A stretch of 64,000 nucleotides of DNA from Eutreptiella sp. 'Long Island Sound 2002' (Eukaryota > Euglenozoa > Euglenophyceae > Eutreptiales > Eutreptiaceae), in NCBI GenBank assembly GCA_964036045.1, contig OZ038384.1, positions 49,452,843 through 49,516,842 of the forward strand, in the 5' to 3' direction. The first letter of the stretch is position 1; every line of letters begins with the position of its first letter. Under the pieces are notes generated by a model. That model did not search any database and was not told where the DNA came from. It worked only from the letters and a program-made list of their open reading frames with translations. The translations under genes and the position numbers were made by a program. This document shows positions 1 through 9,961 of the stretch, piece by piece.

Positions 1-301
1 CTTCGGTTAGTCCCTCAGGCTAGGGTCAGTTGTGTCGTGCTGTGCCGCTCTGTGCCGCGTCGCGTCGCGTCGTGCTGTGGTGCGTTGCACTGTGGCGCGC
101 TGTGGTGCGGTGTGCCGTGGTCTCGCGTGGTGCCGCGGTGGGTCAGTGGAGGTCAGCCTGGCCTGTGTCGTGGTGCGGAGTGCGGGCCGGAGTGTGGCCG
201 GCTGGTGGTTGGGGGGTGCGGTTAGGTGTGGGTGGCTCGCTGGGTCCGTGCTGTGGGGGCTTGGGCGTGCCGCTCGGGCTGGTGGGTCGGGTAGGTCTTC
301 G

Positions 302-962
302 GGAAATTCCGCTGAATGATCACGGTGTCCTTGGGGCGTGCACACTGACTCTCACCCATGGACTCAATCTTCACCGGGCCTCGCAGACAGGCAGGCGTAC
401 TCGGGGTGTAGGAAAGGCGTTCCTTCTCCAAGGCAGACAAACAGAAATCAGGAGTCGGACGGTGGAGGTGGCTTCCGAACGCCGTTTGAGTGGCGAAAGG
501 CTTGCACTGCAGCTCGGCTGCGCTGGCAGGGACATGAGGGCCCGGGTCGGTGCCGCCGGCAGGCATGAGCTCATACTTCAGGGTCAGGGGGATGTCCATA
601 TCTCCGGTGCTGAACTGCAGGGGTCCGGGGCACCGGTAGTAATCTTGGCACTTCCAGTCTTCACGGCGCTCGGAGAAGGCCTTGAAGGGGGCACCGTCCA
701 GCAGCACCAAGGCCTTCGCGATCACAGCCTTTCACTTCCCCTTGCGGCGCTCGAAATTCATCATGGACGGGATCGGCGTGCCGCCGCAGTGCCATTCCTC
801 CACTGGACGCAACAGGTTGGTGACGGACGGCATCACGGACGTGAGACCAGCTGAGATCAAGCCCCCGGCCGTCAATCCAAGTGCATAGCAATACTCTGCG
901 TCGAACCGCGACAGTAACGCAGCCCGGCCCTCATAGCCAAAAGCGTGGTCGCGTGACGGTCC
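302..962 (-). pseudogene. PPi-dependent phosphofructokinase C-terminal fragment
   Basis: On the minus strand the block reads as the C-terminal part of pyrophosphate--fructose-6-phosphate 1-phosphotransferase, a cytosolic glycolytic enzyme. Visible family landmarks are FGYEGRAALLSRFDAEYCYA, then PVEEWHCGGTPI, MMNFERRKGK, a stop, and VIAKALVLLDGAPFKAF followed by PGPLQF. The TGA at 732-734 is in frame between RRKGK and KAVIAKAL, where the family has a residue, so the fragment is broken by a nonsense codon and not a frameshift. The reading continues to about 310. Copy A2 lacks this block (27,318-27,330 is continuous), so it is an insertion into A1. The missing 5' part and absence of introns suggest a retroposed cDNA fragment. 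I see no poly-A and no clear target duplication. The subunit resembles the plant-type alpha chain more than beta, but that is uncertain. Confidence 0.8.
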
Positions 963-972
963 GTGGGGTTGC

Positions 973-2665
973 CCTCCCTGGGGGCCTGTGCCTTGGTCCC
1001 GTGTCCTCTGGGGGTTTCGGTCCCTAGTCGTGGGTGCCGCGGCCGTGCCTTCGTCCTCTTCCGGTGCCTGTGAGGTGGTTTTTGTGGTGGCCGGGGTCGT
1101 CGCCTGGCGGTGAGGGCCTGGTGGTGCGCCGTGCGGCGGCGTTCCCTGCGGCTTCCTCTGTGGGTGTGGCCCGTTTACCCCGTGTAGGTGTGCCCTCCGA
1201 TCTCCGTGTGGTTTCCGGTGGCCGGTGGGCGTGCGCTGGTGTGATCCGCATGGCGTCCGATGTTTGCTTTGGTGGTGTGTGTTGGGGTGTTTGGTGGGGC
1301 TGGGGCGGTGCTGGTCCCCCCGTCGTGGTGTGCCCTTCCTGGGTGTGGGTCGTGGAGCCTGCCGTGGGGCCCTTTTCCTCCGTGTCTTGGTCCCCGCTCC
1401 CGCCCCTTCCTGGTTCTTGGGTGGTTTCCTGCCCCCATGTGGTGTCGCTTCCGGCGTCCCGTCCCTGCGAGTGCCTGCCCTCACTTGGGGCCCTTCCGTG
1501 CCCTCTTGCCTGAGTGCTCCTTGGTGCCCCTTGCCTTTCCCTTGCCCTTGTCCTGCCCCTTCCTGGTGTGGTGGTGGCGGGAGGGGCGGGGTGGGGAGGG
1601 GGCGCCGGCGGCCCAGGCCTGGGGGTGGGTGGCCTGGAGCCACTGGCGGAGGGCTTGGGGGGTGTAGGGGGGGCGGAGGCCCTGGACCGCATCGCGGAGG
1701 AGGGCCTCCCATGCCGCTTGCGGCATGATGGCCTCCGGGGCGGCCTCGTTGGGGTTTGCGGGGGTGCGGGTGCCCACCTCCTCGAAGGTATGCACCATGT
1801 GCACCCCTTCGTGCCTTCCCGCTCCTCTGGCCCACTTCACCCAGCGGCGGAGCTCCTGCAGAGCGGGGGGAGACCACCAGGCGAGGTGGGCGGGGGCCCG
1901 GGGGGGGGGAGGGGTCCGTGCCCGTGGTCGTGGTGCGGCGGGGGGAGGACGTGGACCTGCGGTGGTGGCGGGGGTGGCGGTGCCTGGGGGAGCGGGAGCG
2001 GCGGCGGCGGGGGCTGGGGGTGGAGGACGGGTACGGGCGGAGGGGGGAGCGGGAGGGGGAGGTGGACATGGGGCGGCGGTGGCGCGCTCGATGGCGTCCG
2101 GGGGAGCGGGAGTGGTGGTGGCGGGGGCTGGGGGTGGTGGATGGGTACAGGTGGCGGGGGGAACTGGGAGCCCGGCGGGGCGTGTGGGGGGAGGGGGAGG
2201 TGGACGTGGGGCGGCAGTGGCGTGCCTGGCTGCGTCGGGGGGAGCAAGAGTGGTGGTGGCGGGGGCTGGGGGTGGGGGTCTTGTTTGGCTGGTGGGGGGA
2301 GGGGGAGGGGGACATGGGGCGGCGGTGGCGCTCGTGGTGGTGCCCGGGGGAGCGGGAGCGACGGGAGCGGGGTCCCGGGGGGTCGTGGTGGCACCTGGGC
2401 AAGCGGGAGCGGCGCGAGTGGGTGGTTGAGGCGCGGTGGGAGTGTGGGCGCCGTGGGCGAGTGTGCCGTGCGGGGGGGGAGCGGGAGCGCCGCCGTTTGC
2501 GGGACCGGGCCTCATCGCTCGAGTCGGGCCAGTCCGGAGGCGTCGGGGGCCCCTGGGGGGCCTCGCGCGGTGCCGCCTGGTACTGGGGGGGCGGGGGGTC
2601 ACCTGTCGCCCATGGATCCGCCACGTAGGGGTGTGGTGGCGGCAGTGGCTGGTGGTATGGGTCGA
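973..2665 (-). pseudogene. A1 ORF3, 3' part: RS-rich domain and conserved C-terminal domain
   Basis: This continues the protease ORF on the other side of the L1-type insertion. One frame reads ADPWATGDPPPPQY, then SSDEARSRKRRRSRSP and many SPRHHHSRSP / RRRRSRSPRHRH type blocks (roughly 2,520-1,875), an arginine/serine domain resembling SR splicing factors. A second frame then carries a globular-looking domain (about 1,890-1,560) with PAHLAWWSPPALQELRRWV, VHMVHTFEEV, AWEALLRD and QWLQATHPQAW, ending in a GKGKGKARG-type basic tail near 1,481. The same two parts follow each other in one frame in A2, so A1 has suffered a frameshift near the G-runs at 1,865-1,912. The function of the C-terminal domain is unknown; no restriction-like endonuclease motif is visible. 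The 973-1,480 stretch is downstream sequence without a convincing reading frame. Confidence 0.6.
1880..2480 (+). repeat. G-rich degenerate tandem repeat encoding the RS domain on the other strand
   Basis: The plus strand repeats GGGGGAGCGGGAG and GGCGGGGGCTGGGGGTGG blocks with variable period (for example 114 and 138 bp). Read on the minus strand these blocks give the repeated Arg/Ser/His peptides of ORF3. The runs of four or more G are compatible with G-quadruplexes on the strand complementary to the element's RNA. The homologous array in A2 is at about 28,280-28,890. Confidence 0.7.
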
Positions 2666-2675
2666 GGGGCTGTCC
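2665..2675 (+). repeat. Left 11-bp target-site duplication of the L1-type insertion
   Basis: AGGGGCTGTCC here is repeated exactly at 5,201-5,211. A2 has a single, slightly diverged copy at the matching point (about 29,085-29,095). Confidence 0.9.
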
Positions 2676-4446
2676 TCAGCTGGTCCCAGCACTCGCCTAC
2701 CGCTTAATCACCCACTCTCTTCCCCCCAACCAGCTCGAAAAGCTTCAGGCACTCATCTGGGCGGGAGTTGCGTCTCGCAGCATCACACGTCTAGTCTCCC
2801 CCAAAGACCGTTTCGCGGCTCGCCCAAAGGGAGGGTTGGGAATGAAGTTTCTACCGCACAGCGTCCACGTTGCCACCGTAAACTACGGGCTACGGGCCCT
2901 TTGCGGCCATGCCCCAAAGTCAGTTGGCCCCCTGTACGTCCAGTCTTTACTTAGCTCGAACCAGAGGGCCTCGGACCCGGTGCAAAACTCTTTTATGGAC
3001 TCCATCCATGCCCTTCGCATATCTTTCCACAGTATAGGCCCGTGGAGCCCCACTGCTATTCGGGATCTAACGCCTGGTACCCAACTAACCGTTAGGTTCA
3101 AATCAGGACAGGCCACAGGAAGAGTGACGGAGGCCACCTCCAAATGGGCCAACGTCTCGTTCCACGACGGGGTCTACTCGGTGGATACCCACACGTCCTA
3201 CACCATGCACATGCCATGCCACGCCGTCATGGATTACTCCCGCCCCTCTCACTTCCAGCTAGTCCCTGAATTTTTGCGCCCTCAAGAGACCATCCCCGAA
3301 CCCCCAGCGCCTCCGCACAACGCACACGCACTGGAAATCAGCCAACACGGCCATCTCTTCGCTCTGCAGGCACAACACTACCTAGAGAAGAAGTCTCTCG
3401 ACGAGTGGGGATGCCACGATGCCGCGGAGGCACTAACCAGGCCGCCGACCCCCGGCCTACAGCGGGTGTGGCTATATTCCGATGGCTCCTCTGGTGAGTC
3501 CCGCCATGCGGCCGCCATCACGGCCCTTCTACCCGACGGTACAACCACAGTCCTGTGCCTATCTTCACCGCATCCCTCTTCTCTGGGTTCGGAGTTCTGG
3601 GGGGCGGTAGCAGCCATTCGCTGGATCCACAGGGAACTTTCCCGGTACGAAGTATGTTTGTTGATTGACAACGAACAGGTGGTGTCCACCCTCCAGAAAT
3701 GCCAAGTCTGTAGGCCCAGCCCGTTCCAGGACGACACATGGACCGTCGCCATACACAGCGCCCTACTTCTCATTACCAACCCCCTCCACATCATGTGGAT
3801 TAAAGGTCACGCCAATTTTATTGGCAACGAAATCTGCGACCATTTCTCTAAATGGGCAGCTCACAGCCTGATTTTTACCCCGGACCTCCTCCCCCCCCCC
3901 CCACTGGGCTCAGTGGAGGTACACCACCTGCCTGTCCTCCACAAGTTTAAGGTACAGCAATTCCGCCACCTATTGCCACGGCATTCCCATAGCAACATAG
4001 CGGTCGGCCCCAGCTTCAGCCTGTACAACAAAACTTCCTGGTTTTCGTCCCTGTTTTTCAAACTGGCGTCCGGGTGGTACAATGTGCACGGGTACCAGTG
4101 GAGCAATATGCTCCACGACTACCACTGTTCCAGGTGCGGACAGCACCATCGTTTCGACCCTTTATCATGCCTGGCCTTCTGCAAAGCGTTGGACCAGCAC
4201 GTCCAGGCATACGTCTCCTCCTGGGGAACCCTTTTCAGCCCCATTGTCCTGCACTGGTGGCTCTCTGGACCCTCAAAGGCTGACCGCAGGAACTTCATGA
4301 GAACTCTGGTACCTAAATCCCTATGGTCCTGCCTCTCCAAGCCGATCCCGGGCTCCACTCGCGCCGAGCACAGAGCCATGCTTGGCCTAGCCCTGGAGGA
4401 ACGCGTAAAGCACCTGGACAAGGCTGTCCACCAAGCGCATGATTGA
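2676..4446 (+). CDS. L1-type ORF2 C-terminal part: RT thumb, SH3-like segment, RNase H, zinc motif
   Basis: The frame is open from the 5' junction, reading LITHSLPPNQLEKLQALIWA and then SPKDRF...RPKGGLGMKF, the post-RT 'PK..GGLG' signature of L1-like ORF2. A short beta-rich segment TPGTQLTVRFKSGQATGRV follows at about 3,080-3,200. The RNase H domain spans about 3,465-3,870, with LYSDGSS (first Asp), GSEFWGAVAAI (Glu), LLIDNEQVV (second Asp) and KGHANFIGNEICDHFSK (last Asp). Near 4,120 HCSRCG...CLAFC looks like a C-terminal zinc motif. It has no stop before TGA at 4,444-4,446. As the endonuclease and RT catalytic core are absent, the fragment is not a working gene; RNase H residues are intact. 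Confidence 0.85.
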
Positions 4447-5200
4447 CTGTGTTCGAATCCTCTCCCTTGGGACCCCATACTTTGGGCACACCCCTCCGAC
4501 CCTCTCAACCCTTTCTCGGTTTCGCACGGTGCGCTCAGTACCTCCGTCCACATGCCCCCTCGGACCCGCCCCGTATACCAGCACCCCCCACCTCTCCCTA
4601 AACACGCCTTAAAAAAACCGTCCAAGCCAGCGTCAGCCAAAGCACAACCAACCACGCGCCGCGCGCCAAAACATTCCACACGCCCGTCCAGCCGCGCATC
4701 CGCACCACGCCCTCCCCCTCCCCTCGGCCATTCCCCGCCCTCCTCAGCACTCACGCCCACGGCCACCACAAAAACGCGGTCGATCACCACAAACCCATCA
4801 AGCCACAATCGTTTGGGCGCCCCCAAAGCGCGCCAAGACCGCTCCCCCCCTCCCACCTCCAAGCTCCAAAGCACGCTACCGTCAAACACGCCTACCTCTC
4901 CCCTCTAGGCCCACCCTTACTAGGTGCCCAGGCCCGTCTGCCCCTGCCCCCCCCAACTCCAACGCCTCCCGGGACATCCGGAATTTTTTCCGCCCATCCA
5001 GCGATCTTCTGTCTCCTCCTCTCGACCCCTTCAGCCCTCCACCCCTTCTGGAACCCCCCCCCTTCCCCACAGGGTAAATCAGCATTCATCTAACCTAACC
5101 ATCAGAGTAGCCATGTACATATCTTTATATGTTGTTGTAAATACTTTCAATGGGGGACGTCAGCCCCAGAACAAGTTGATGCGGTTAAGAACATTCAAAA
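4447..5200 (+). other. 3' untranslated region of the L1-type fragment
   Basis: This C-rich sequence follows the ORF stop and ends at the target duplication. I see no conserved ORF or RNA gene in it. Short A/T-rich sequence appears only in the last 130 bases, before the A-rich tail. Confidence 0.7.
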
Positions 5201-5211
5201 AGGGGCTGTCC
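5201..5211 (+). repeat. Right 11-bp target-site duplication
   Basis: AGGGGCTGTCC is identical to 2,665-2,675 and directly follows the A-rich tail of the L1-type fragment. Its first A could instead belong to the tail, which would make the duplication 10 bp. Confidence 0.9.
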
Positions 5212-8131
5212 CTGGCGGGGTTGGGCCCGGGGGGCCCCTTCGGCCATCGGATGGTGGCCGGGGGGGTACGGATACGGTTCCTGGTACGGGGGTGGTGGCT
5301 GGTACGGGCGGGGTGGCTCCTGGCGGTAGGTGGGGTATGCGGGTGGAGCGCTCGGTGGCTGCCATCCCGTCCGCTGGTGCTGTTCGTGCACGGGGGGTTG
5401 TGGCCCGGTGGGGTAGGGCGGTGGGCAGTGGTAGTGGTGGGGCCGGTGTTGGTAGTGGTGGTGGTGGGGCTGCTGGTGGTGGTGGTGTGGGTAGTGGTGG
5501 GGTTGGTGTTGCGGGTATGGCCCATGGGCCCCTTGTGGGTTTTCCGGTCCCCCTTGTGGGGGTGGGGGGTTGGGCATCGTGGGCAGTCCCCGGGGCTGCA
5601 CTATGTGGTGGGCATGGGGGAAGGGTTGGGGGCCGGGCTTGACGGTGACGGTGGTCGAGGGGTCCCACGTCCCTGGGTCGGTTTGGCCGGCGGTGGTGGT
5701 GGTTTGTGGGGGATGGATGACGGGGCGCTTGGTGACGGGGATGCGGACGAGGGCTTGGACGGGGTCGTGCTGGGTGGCCGTCTCTGCGGTGGTGGTGGGT
5801 GCCGGCGGGAGGGGGGCGCGGGTTGCCGTGGGTGGGGGGTCCTGGCTTGGGCGAGGGCCCGGGCGGGGGTGGTGTCGGGTGGGTTTGTGCCGTTGCGTCT
5901 GCAGTGTTGTGTGTGCTCGCGTGGGCGCCGGCTTGGGTTTGGGGTCGGGTTTGGGGTTGGGGTCCGGTTTGGGTTTGGGGTCGGGTTTGGGGTTGGGGTC
6001 CGGTTCCAGGTTGAGGAGTACCTCTGTCCGGAGGTGTGAGGGCGCCGATGCCGGGTCGGGGGTCGTCCCGGTGGGTTGCCGGGGTGCCTGAGTCGCCTGT
6101 GTGGGGGTTGGGGGGTCGGTGTGTGCGGCCGCGGCTTTGGCTTTCGCCGTGGCCTTGAGGATGAGTTTGGCGGGGAGGGGGGGGTCGGAGGATGAGGTGG
6201 AGGAGGTGGACGAGGCTGAGGATGAGGAGGAGGTGGTGGACGCGGGTTGGGCCACGGCCACGGCGGGGAGGATGGAGGGCATGTCCTCGGGCTGTAGGTT
6301 GGGGGCGGGCGGCTTGGGGGGGCCCGGTCGTGACCTGGCGGCCCGGCGGGCCGATCTGGTCGGCAGCGGCAGGGGAGGGAGGCGCGGGGCTGTGGCCTTC
6401 TCCTTCTGGGCTCGGCTGGGCCCGGGTCCTGCAATGTGCGAGGTCGTGTGGGTTGGTGTCCGCGGGGGGGAACAGTTCGCGTCGGCTGCATTCAGGGGCC
6501 AGGGGGGGTGGGCCTGGGTCCTCTGGGGTGTGTGTGGGGGGCGTGGGCGGGCCACTGGGTGGGCTGGGCGTGCCGCGGGGCGCGGGGCTCCCCTCGGCGG
6601 GTGTGTGTGGGTTGTCGAGTGTGGGGGGCGGTGAAGGGTGTCCGGCGGCTGGGTGTGTGGCGGGCGTGTGCTGGTGTTCGGGCGGGTGGGGGAGGCCCGT
6701 GTCGCGGGGCCCGGGGGTGCGCGTGATCGTGGGCGTGTGTGGGTCTCCGGTTGAGCAGCGAGAGGGGGGGGGCATGGGCGGGGATCGTGCGGCGGGGTGT
6801 GCTGTGTCGGTGTATGTGTCCGCTTGCCGCGCGCTTGCGTGGGCAGTTGTAGGCCGGGCGTTTTGCAGGAGAAGCTTACCGTCTTCTGCTGCCGCGGCAA
6901 GGATTTCGCAGACGAGCTTTCGTATCTGGTGGACCTCTTGGTCAGTGGTGGGAAGGGGGTATGCTAGCTTTGGGCTAAGACCCGCGCGGTTGAGGACCCT
7001 GTGGATGGCGTGGTACCCGCAGGTGAGGGACTGCTGCGGTCTGGGGGGGGGGTTCGGTCGTGTGTCCGGGCCTGCCTCGACTTGTGTGTGGGCGGTGGGG
7101 ATGGCCCAAACCCAGGGCACGGTCCCCGTGGGTGGCCAGCGGCGCTGGATCCAGTGGGTTAGGCAGAGCATGGCCAATCCCAGGTGGTAGCCCGCCTTCC
7201 CTGAGGTGATTTGGGCCAGGGCGCGGGCTGGGGGCTTGTCTCCTGGCTGGAGGACACCCCTGAGGACCCTGTGCTGGGTGGTGGGGTCCCCCACTGCCCC
7301 TGGTGGCGCGGTCCCCGGGGCGAACATGGTGTCTGTCCCCTGGATGAGCCAGTGCGGGCCGGGGGACGTAGCCGTAGCGGCTATCACGTAGTAGTGGCCG
7401 CGCTCGAGGACTGTAACCCAGACCTCCGGCGGTGGGTGGTCACTGTCTGTAGGTGGGGGGGGGGGGTCGTCGTCCGGGGTGCGGAGGCCGGCGGCGCGGA
7501 GGGCGGTGTCGCGGTTGGGCGCGGTGGCCTGTTCCCACTGCTCCTGGCGGTTCGGGTCCGCTGGGTGGTTCGTCTCCGTTGGGGCCCGTCGTAGGCGTAC
7601 GGTCCCTTGACGCGTGATGTTGATGGCGGTGTCGTGCGTCAGGGCCTGGCCCCACTCGATGGGGGGGATCCAGATGTGCTGGCCCCGGGTGTGTTTGCGG
7701 GCCCGCCAGAGCAAGAGGTCTACAATGGTCTCGTGGAGGCCGCTGCCTGGGGTGGTCAGGTCCCGGAGGGCTTTGACGGTGAGCTTGGTCCAGTCGTCTT
7801 GTAGGCGGTACCAGCCCAGGGGGGTGGTCGGGGCCCTGTCTTGGAGGGTTGCTCGGAGGAGGTCGGGGTCGCGGATGGTGGCCGGTGTGAGGGGGGGGTG
7901 TCCCGGGCCCGGGGGGGGTGGGCTGGATGGGCTGCCGGGGTCTTGCGCGTCTACGTCGATGGATGGTTGGCCCTGGTTGGGCTCGGCCGGACTGGGCGGT
8001 GCTGGGTGGCTTCCTGGGTGTGAGACGGGTCTCGGGGCGCTGTGGTGGTGCCTTGGAGACCTGTGGATGGAGACGGGGGGCGCGTGCGGGGCGCGGAGCG
8101 GGTTAGTGGACGTCTGGGTCATGCACGGCAT
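5212..8131 (-). pseudogene. A1 ORF3, 5' part: Ulp1/C48-like cysteine protease plus low-complexity linker
   Basis: ORF3 starts with ATG at 8,131 (MPCMTQTS), overlapping the end of ORF2 by 29 nt, an arrangement conserved in A2. Residues about 95-330 look like a Ulp1/SUMO-protease (peptidase C48) fold: a WLND-like GLHETIVDLLLWRARKH helix, the His candidate in ERGHYYVIAA, an Asp about 21 residues on (QGTDTMF), and PRPQQSLTCGYHAIH with Gln five residues before the candidate catalytic Cys. The usual Asp before the Cys is Thr. The frame stays open for 978 codons, but A2 shows that the true frame changes near 6,315, where A1 has one extra T beside a G-run. The linker is Pro/Ser/Thr-rich, then His/Tyr/Gln-rich near 5,400-5,550, and includes a KPDPNPKPDPKP repeat at 5,938-6,010 (two units in A1, one in A2). 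A role in polyprotein or host-protein cleavage is inference. Confidence 0.6.
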
Positions 8132-8950
8132 GGTAATGGATGAGACACTGCATGTGTTCCCTGGGGGTGGGGTCGGTGAGTTGCTCCGCGTGTGCTAGCA
8201 GGAGGTGTTTGCGGTGTACCATTTGGGCCGCTGCTCTGCGGACTGCTTCTAGCTGGAGGTGTGCTGCTGCCTCCAAGGGGGTTTCCGTGTGTTTGGTGAG
8301 GTGTCGATGCAGGGCCTGTGTCACTGCCCCTCGCATGGTGGCTTCTTTGATCAGGGGGTCCCGGAAGAGGTGTTCGGTGGCCTGGTGTGCGTGGCTGTGG
8401 GTTGGCCATCCTTCGTGTTGTCGCAGGGTTTCCGCCGGGGATCAGCCCACTAGGGTGTCCCTGTCTGTATGGAGGGGGCATTTCTTGATGTGTTCCCAGT
8501 CCTCCGGGGTGGTGTGGTCGCATGGGCAACAGGTGTGTTCGTCAGGGACGTGGATGTGCTTGCGGGCGAGCCATCTGGCGACCCTGGTGAGGGATGGCAG
8601 TTGCTCCCTGAGGAGCTGGATGCGTCGTTTTTGGAGGTGGGCTGGGACGTTTGCTGGGCGGAGCGCTGAGTGGTAGAGGGGGACTTGCAGTCTGTCCTGG
8701 AGCTCCTGGATGTGCGCCCGGCTGTCTGCGTCGCCGAGCACGCGGGCGAGATGTTGGATGGGGTTGGGGTAGTGGTATGCTCTGTCGTGGGAGGAATAGG
8801 GGGCGTCCTCTGGTACCCAGTCCGGGGTCTGATGGGGCTCGGGTACAGGGGGCACGTGTTGGAGGTGTGTGTGGTTGCGGCCGAGGTCAGGGATCTGGAG
8901 GGCTGGTAGGTGTGTTGTGCGCTGGTGTACTGCCTGGTTGTCGACCTTAC
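8103..8950 (-). pseudogene. A1 ORF2 C-terminus: end of RNase H region and CCHC zinc motif
   Basis: The frame begins at the truncation point with GKVDNQAVHQRT, the end of the RNase H domain (last acidic residue VD). A CCHC motif follows (CCPCDHTTPEDWEHIKKC) near 8,480-8,540, of the kind found at the C-termini of L1-like ORF2 proteins. An in-frame TGA at 8,442-8,444 replaces the Trp codon TGG of A2, after which the same frame continues (SPAETLRQHEGW, then QALHRHLTKH) to the stop at 8,103-8,105. The last 29 nt overlap the start of ORF3. Confidence 0.75.
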
Positions 8951-8951
8951 C

Positions 8952-8978
8952 CCACATCGTGAAACAAGAGTCCCACAG
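8952..8978 (+). other. 27-bp inverted segment at the A1 5' junction (twin-priming scar)
   Basis: These 27 bases are the exact reverse complement of 32,815-32,841 in A2. In A2 that segment lies 16 bp beyond the point where A1 stops (32,798). A1 therefore has a short inverted 5' piece and a 16-bp deletion, the classic product of twin priming during LINE integration. Gypsy pol sequence begins at 8,979. Confidence 0.9.
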
Positions 8979-9960
8979 ACACCAATACGCTTGAGCTTCA
9001 AAAAGGCCTCGCTAGCCAAAGCATTCCACCTTAGGCCTATCCTCTTTCCATTCTCATGCTTAGGCACTTTGTTCAACATTTCAATCAAAGGGGTAGCTAT
9101 GGAGGCGTAGTTTTGGACATAACCCGAATAATAGTTGGCGAGCCCCAAGAACCCTCGGAGCTCCGGAACATTATCCGGTTTTTCCCAACGCTCAAGCGCC
9201 AACAATTTCCCTGTTGCCGGCCGGCGTGTAGTATTATCCAACACATGGCCACAAAGATGAATAGAACGCCCAAAGAAATCGGTTTTGCTAACCGAAGCAA
9301 CCAAGTCTTCCTTCCGTAGCCTATCCAGCAAGGCGCGCACGTTGCGGTGTGGTTAGCCAATAGCTCCTCCTCCGTATCACCGGAGGAACCAATAATAATA
9401 TCATCAATATATATGTCCGCACAGTCCAAACCTTGCAAGACGTGGTCCATGACCCGTCAAAAAAAAACGGGCACATTCTTGATACCCATGGGCATAACAC
9501 GCCATTGGTATAGTTTACCCGCCACATTCATGGCAGTCTTAGCCTGGGACTTGGGGCAAAGGAGAATTCGATGGAACCCTTTACTCAAGTCCAGAATAGT
9601 GAAATTCCTGTGTTTGGATTGAATTTCCAAAATATTTTCACAGAGGGGGAGGGGGTGTGCTTCAGGCAAGGTAGCCTCATTAAGTTGGCGGTAGTCCACA
9701 ACGAGGAGCCATTTTCCTTTCTCTTTCTTTGGCACAACAAAACCGTTGGACGCCCACTCGGAGGCAGGAAACGGCTCAATCCACCAGAGCCAGAGAATCC
9801 TCCACTATCTCTTGCTCCGCCGTGGCACGCTCCCGCAGCAACCTTATAGGCTTCACAGACTTGGGTTTAGCGTTCGAGTATAGGTCAAGCTTAGCAAACC
9901 CCACGCGCTCCGTACCACGGACTTTGGATTTTCCTGGCCCGGATGGAGACGAACCTGCCC
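8979..9960 (-). pseudogene. Ty3/gypsy pol: reverse transcriptase domain
   Basis: Successive frames give ATAEQEIVEDSLALV, FVVPKKEKGKWLLVVDYRQ, NEATLPEAHPLPLCENI, FTILDLSKGFHRI (motif A region), LYQWRVMPMGIKNVP, the catalytic YIDDIIIGSSGD (YxDD box) and the thumb sequence FFGRSIHLCGHVL ... PELRGFLGLANYYSGYV. Order and spacing are those of Ty3/gypsy RT. Frameshifts occur near 9,780, in the run of T/A at 9,461-9,470 and near 9,340, so the gene is inactive. The frame is cut at LKLKRI by the A1 junction. Confidence 0.85.
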
Positions 9961-9961
9961 A

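Larger units (their letters stand above)
2676..5200 (+). mobile_element. L1-type non-LTR retrotransposon fragment, 5'-truncated, inside A1
   Basis: The 2,525-bp insertion is bounded by the 11-bp duplication AGGGGCTGTCC. Removing it and one duplicate restores a sequence matching A2. It starts in the thumb region after the RT catalytic core, carries one open frame (to 4,446), then about 750 bp of 3' untranslated sequence, and ends in a short A-rich tail (ATTCAAAAA). Strong 5' truncation with a target duplication is the signature of target-primed reverse transcription. It lies on the strand opposite to its host A1. Confidence 0.9.
1..8978 (-). mobile_element. Family A non-LTR retrotransposon, copy A1 (3' half, nested)
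   Basis: By-eye comparison shows this block is collinear with copy A2. Window base 1 corresponds to about 26,993, 2,665 to about 29,085, 5,212 to about 29,096 and 8,950 to about 32,798. It carries the end of ORF2 and all of ORF3; everything 5' of the RNase H/zinc region is missing. Two insertions absent from A2 interrupt it: a phosphofructokinase fragment (302-962) and an L1-type element (2,676-5,200). Its 5' end at 8,952-8,978 is a short inverted piece of its own sequence abutting Ty3/gypsy pol. The 3' terminus lies outside the window, so its target duplication cannot be tested. ORF2 has an in-frame TGA at 8,442-8,444 and ORF3 has frameshifts, so it is not autonomous. Confidence 0.85.

Noticed and set aside
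732-734. TGA read as sense codon (alternative genetic code)
   Set aside because: TGA replaces different residues in different elements (Trp, Arg, probably Phe in the kinase), and all affected genes are decayed. Ordinary nonsense mutation is simpler.
5195-8131. A1 ORF3 as an intact 978-residue protein
   Set aside because: Although open, comparison with A2 shows the frame leaves the conserved one near 6,315; the downstream part of this frame is not conserved.
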